Part shown: positions 5,823 through 8,278 of the stretch, one piece after another
How positions within the stretch are numbered: position 1 is the first letter of the stretch
Layout: every line of letters begins with the position of its first letter
NCBI GenBank assembly: GCA_027488415.1
Contig: JAIYBS010000150.1
Coordinates: 1 to 8,278, forward strand
Length of the DNA: 8,278 nt
Reading direction: 5' to 3'
From: Planctomycetaceae bacterium
GTDB taxonomy: Bacteria > Planctomycetota > Phycisphaerae > Phycisphaerales > SM1A02
Translations under genes and position numbers: made by a program
Notes under the pieces: generated by a model
The model's input: only the letters and a program-made list of their open reading frames with translations
Database searches by the model: none
Told to the model about the DNA's origin: nothing

Positions 5823-7456
5823 GCGGGCTGCAGCGCCGGCGCGGCCGGCTTGCCTCCGTGGAGCGGATGCCCCTTCACGAGGCGCGATCCGGTGTCGCGG
5901 CCGAAGCCTGCCGGCGCCTTGCCGGTCGGCGGGACCCCGAGGTCCTCGCACACCGCGTCGGCCGCCGTCACGCCGCTCATCAGCACCATCGGAACGCCCG
6001 GCCCGGGGTTCGCGCTGCCGCCGGCGAGGTACAGGTTGCGGTAGACGCGGCTCCGGTTGCGCGGCTTGAAGCCGCCCTTCAGCTTGCCGTGGCTCGCGAG
6101 TCCGTAGATCGCGCCGCCCTCGGCGTTGTACCACTTCTCAATGCCCTGGGGCGTGAGGTGGCGCTCGACGACGATGTGGTCCTCGATGTCCTTCATGCCC
6201 ATCCGCTTCAGCTTGTCGATCACGACGGGACGGTACTGCTCCATCATGCCGCCCGGGCCTTCCCAGCGCTGGCCGGGGCGCATGTACGGCGTATGGATCA
6301 GCGCGTAGAGCGACTCGCAGCCGGCGGGCGCCTGCGACGGGTCCGTGCGGCTCGGCACGCAGAGGTAGACGGTCGGGTCGCGCGCGGGGATTCCCTGGCG
6401 GTAGATGTCGTCGAACTCGTGCTCGCTGTCCTTCGAGAACAGGAAGTCGTGGTGCAGCAGGTGGTCGTACTGCCGGTCGAGGCCGAGGTACAGGACGACG
6501 CCGCTGCACGCCGGCACGTAGTCGCCGCCGATTCGCCGCTGCTCGGCGATGCCCTCGGCGCTGCCGTCGAGGTCGCGGTAGGGGCGCTGCACGTCGCAGT
6601 TGGAGACGACCGCGTCGGCGGTGAAGGTGCGACCGTCCTCGAGCTCGACGCCGCGCACGGACTTGCCGTCGGTGAGCAGGCGCTTCACGCCGCAGCCGGT
6701 GACGATCGTCGCGTTCTCCTCGCGAAGGATGCGCTCGAGCGCGTTGGCGACCTTGCGCGTCCCGCCCATCGCGTACCAGCAGCCGTCGTCGACCTGCGCC
6801 GCGGCGATCAGCGTGAGGATCGCGGGCGAGAGGAACGGGCTCGAGCCGACGTACTGCAGGAAGTGCTCCGAGAGCTGCCGGAGGTGCGGCTCGTGGATGT
6901 GCTTCTCGATCGTCCCGCCGACGGTCGAGTGCATGCGCATCGCGAGCACGTCCTTCAGCAGGCCCGGCTCGCTCGTCGGGGGCTTGCGCATCAGGTCCCA
7001 CACGCCGCCGAGGTCCTTGAAGAAGAAGACCTTGTCGCTCAGGCGGAACATGCGTCGGCTGTACTCGACGAAGCTCTTCCACCCGGCGCCGGCGCCGGTG
7101 CCGGGGAACTGGCGGTCCATCGCGGCGGCCATCTCCTCAGGCTTCTCCAGCAGGTCGATGACGGTGCCGTCCTCGTACATGCAGCGCCACTGCGGGTCCA
7201 TCCGGATGAACTCGATGTAGTCGGCGACGTTGCGGCCGGTGCGCTGGATGATGCCGCGCGCGACGTTGGGCATCGTCAGGATGGTCGGGCCCATGTCGAA
7301 GGTGAAGCCCTTCTCGGAGAGCACGTTCATCTTCCCGCCGAGGTGGTGGTTGCGCTCGATGAGCGTGACCTTCACGCCGCGCCCGGCGAGCTCGGTGGCG
7401 GCGGCGAGGCCGGCGAGGCCTCCTCCGATGACGATGGCGGTGCGTTGCGTGCTCAT
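5819..7456 (-). CDS. CrtI/CrtN/CrtP-family carotenoid desaturase or oxidase
   Basis: The 545-residue flavoprotein opens with a Rossmann FAD-binding fold, IVIGGGLAGLAAA (GxGxxG at 11-16), with E34 at the end of strand two and the nearby LGGK (39-42). The C-terminal FAD/substrate signature of bacterial phytoene-desaturase-like enzymes is present at about 476-502: YLAGGSANPGPG and VPMVLMSGVTAAD. The family either desaturates linear C30/C40 carotenes (CrtI, CrtN) or oxidises a terminal methyl to an aldehyde (CrtP, CrtNb). Sequence alone does not let me choose. The tight linkage to an aldehyde dehydrogenase, a glycosyltransferase and an acyltransferase, with no second desaturase in view, makes a CrtP-like oxidase plausible. 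About 40 extra C-terminal residues (Gly/Pro/Lys-rich) lengthen it beyond the usual roughly 490-510. The ATG at 7456 has AGAGGA 5 nt upstream and leads straight into the nucleotide fold. The gene starts 19 nt after the aldehyde dehydrogenase stop and overlaps the acyltransferase by 4 nt. Confidence 0.92.
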   Translation of the reverse strand: MSTQRTAIVIGGGLAGLAAATELAGRGVKVTLIERNHHLGGKMNVLSEKGFTFDMGPTILTMPNVARGIIQRTGRNVADYIEFIRMDPQWRCMYEDGTVIDLLEKPEEMAAAMDRQFPGTGAGAGWKSFVEYSRRMFRLSDKVFFFKDLGGVWDLMRKPPTSEPGLLKDVLAMRMHSTVGGTIEKHIHEPHLRQLSEHFLQYVGSSPFLSPAILTLIAAAQVDDGCWYAMGGTRKVANALERILREENATIVTGCGVKRLLTDGKSVRGVELEDGRTFTADAVVSNCDVQRPYRDLDGSAEGIAEQRRIGGDYVPACSGVVLYLGLDRQYDHLLHHDFLFSKDSEHEFDDIYRQGIPARDPTVYLCVPSRTDPSQAPAGCESLYALIHTPYMRPGQRWEGPGGMMEQYRPVVIDKLKRMGMKDIEDHIVVERHLTPQGIEKWYNAEGGAIYGLASHGKLKGGFKPRNRSRVYRNLYLAGGSANPGPGVPMVLMSGVTAADAVCEDLGVPPTGKAPAGFGRDTGSRLVKGHPLHGGKPAAPALQPA

Positions 7457-7461
7457 GGTGT

Positions 7462-7467
7462 TCCTCT
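7462..7467 (-). promoter_or_regulatory. Shine-Dalgarno site of the carotenoid desaturase gene
   Basis: AGAGGA on the minus strand lies 5 nt before the ATG at 7456, within the 19-nt gap after the aldehyde dehydrogenase stop. It supports the chosen start. Confidence 0.7.
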
Positions 7468-7475
7468 GGTATCGG

Positions 7476-8278
7476 TCATGCCCGGCCCGGGGCCGTGGAT
7501 TCGTGTGCGGGGGTCGTCGCGGCGCCGCCGGGTGCGGCGTCGCGGCCGCCGAAGGCGAGGCGCCGGAGCCAGCGCTTGCCGGTCGCGTCGGGTTCGTCGA
7601 GCGGCGTGCGAACGAGGCTCGACGTCGCGGAGACGACGACCTCGCGGCTCATCGCGCGCAGCCCGGCCTCGCCGCGGCTCGCGCCCCAGCCGCTCGGTCC
7701 GCGTCCCTCGATGGACGCCGCCGGGTGGCCGGTGGGCAGGATGGTGTCGTTGACGGTCACCACGTTCGAGCCGAGGGCGGCCAGGAGCGCGGGGTTCGAC
7801 AGGACCGATTCGGGGTCGCGGCAGTAGACCGAGGTGGCGAGCGACTGGCCGACCGAACGGTGCACGGCGAGCGCGTCGTCGAGGCCGTCGACCGGCACCA
7901 CCGCGAGCACGGGGCCGAAGTGGTCGCCCTGCACCAGCTGCGCGCCGCGCGGGCACGGTGCGACGCAGGTGGGCCGCATCGAGCCGTGCTCCGCGGGCTC
8001 GAGCACGCCGGACAGGTTGCCGCCGCCCGAGGCGAGCGCGTCGCGCACGAGTGCGGTGCAGCGGTCGGCCATCGCGGCATCCGCGAGCCGGACGGGACGC
8101 GCCGCCGCGACGAGCGGGCGAAGGGCGTCGACGAAGGCCGGGAGGACCCGACGGTCCACGAGTGCGCGCCGCGGCGCCATGCAGGTCTGGCCGGCGTTCA
8201 TGGTGGCCGCGTGCCAGATGGACCGCGCGGCGATGGCCGGATCCGCGTCCGCGAGCACGATGGCCGAGTCACGTCCGG
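7476..8278 (-). CDS. Aldehyde dehydrogenase, C-terminal half (5' end beyond the window)
   Basis: Reading from the window edge (first full codon 8276-8274) gives 266 residues. They begin GRDSAIVLADAD, the stretch that follows the ELGG motif in NAD(P)-dependent aldehyde dehydrogenases. The catalytic site NAGQTC is intact, with the nucleophilic Cys codon at 8181-8183. Further on, GDHFGPVLAV corresponds to the family's E-x-F-G-P motif, with Asp in place of the usual nicotinamide-ribose-binding Glu. N-V-V-T-V-N-D and the C-terminal PSGWGASRGEAGL match the substrate/oligomer region (usually PxGGxxxSGxGxxxG). About 240 N-terminal residues, including most of the NAD fold and the general-base Glu, lie outside. 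A GTG at 8258 could be mistaken for a start but falls within the conserved core. It is the first visible gene of the carotenoid operon, 19 nt from the desaturase. By analogy with AldH/CrtNc in staphyloxanthin synthesis it would oxidise a carotenoid aldehyde to the acid, though another aldehyde is possible. Confidence 0.9.
   Translation of the reverse strand, partial: GRDSAIVLADADPAIAARSIWHAATMNAGQTCMAPRRALVDRRVLPAFVDALRPLVAAARPVRLADAAMADRCTALVRDALASGGGNLSGVLEPAEHGSMRPTCVAPCPRGAQLVQGDHFGPVLAVVPVDGLDDALAVHRSVGQSLATSVYCRDPESVLSNPALLAALGSNVVTVNDTILPTGHPAASIEGRGPSGWGASRGEAGLRAMSREVVVSATSSLVRTPLDEPDATGKRWLRRLAFGGRDAAPGGAATTPAHESTAPGRA

Noticed and set aside
5823..6134. N-terminal extension of the acyltransferase frame to 6134
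   Set aside because: It overlaps the conserved C-terminal part of the desaturase in another frame and has no family similarity. The GTGA overlap at 5822 is a better start.
5858..7753. A 631-codon plus-strand open frame opposite the carotenoid desaturase
   Set aside because: It is antisense shadow of a strongly conserved flavoenzyme, with no recognisable domain.
1..8278. CRISPR array, tRNA, rRNA or transposase gene
   Set aside because: I found no regularly spaced repeats beyond the two-copy unit at 197-261, no cloverleaf or rRNA-like stretch, and no transposase or integrase motifs.

Overview
The window is a GC-rich bacterial chromosome segment (roughly 65-70% G+C by eye, with codon third positions dominated by G and C). 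It holds five genes that can be placed in protein families and the 3' end of one that cannot. The organism cannot be named from this sequence alone. A staphyloxanthin-type carotenoid tailoring cassette, the very high GC and probable leaderless transcripts would suit a Planctomycetota-like or another high-GC lineage, but that is a weak inference.

Layout. (1) Bases 1-135 (+) carry the 3' end of an unrecognised gene, followed by a clear intrinsic terminator (161-198). (2) Bases 136-683 are intergenic. They contain a 25-bp direct repeat with a 40-bp period, a 20-bp perfect inverted repeat with a 79-nt loop, several small hairpins and, near 635-665, a terminator-like hairpin serving the next gene. 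No protein is supported there. (3) Bases 684-1895 (-) encode an exported endonuclease/exonuclease/phosphatase-family hydrolase. (4) A 38-bp divergent promoter region follows. On both strands a TANNNT box sits 7 nt before the ATG and no Shine-Dalgarno sequence is present, so both transcripts are probably leaderless. (5) Bases 1934-3911 (+) encode an MsbA-like fused ABC exporter whose reading frame is broken near 3584, inside a GC-dinucleotide run between the ABC signature and Walker B. (6) Bases 3874-8278 (-) form a tight four-gene operon. In transcription order it runs aldehyde dehydrogenase (5' end outside the window), CrtI/CrtN/CrtP-type carotenoid desaturase or oxidase, PlsC-like acyltransferase, and family 2 glycosyltransferase. 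The gaps are 19 nt, then a 4-nt GTGA overlap, then a 4-nt ATGA overlap.

How the genes work together. The four operon enzymes match the final steps of staphyloxanthin-like pathways. A terminal carotenoid group is oxidised (desaturase-family oxidase), the aldehyde becomes a carboxylate (aldehyde dehydrogenase), the acid is glycosylated (GT2), and the sugar is acylated (acyltransferase). The likely product is a membrane-anchored acyl-glycosyl carotenoid. No phytoene, diapophytoene or squalene synthase is visible, so the carbon number (C30 or C40) and the actual substrate are unknown. The ABC exporter converges on this operon and overlaps it by 38 nt at the 3' ends. A functional link between them is only a guess.
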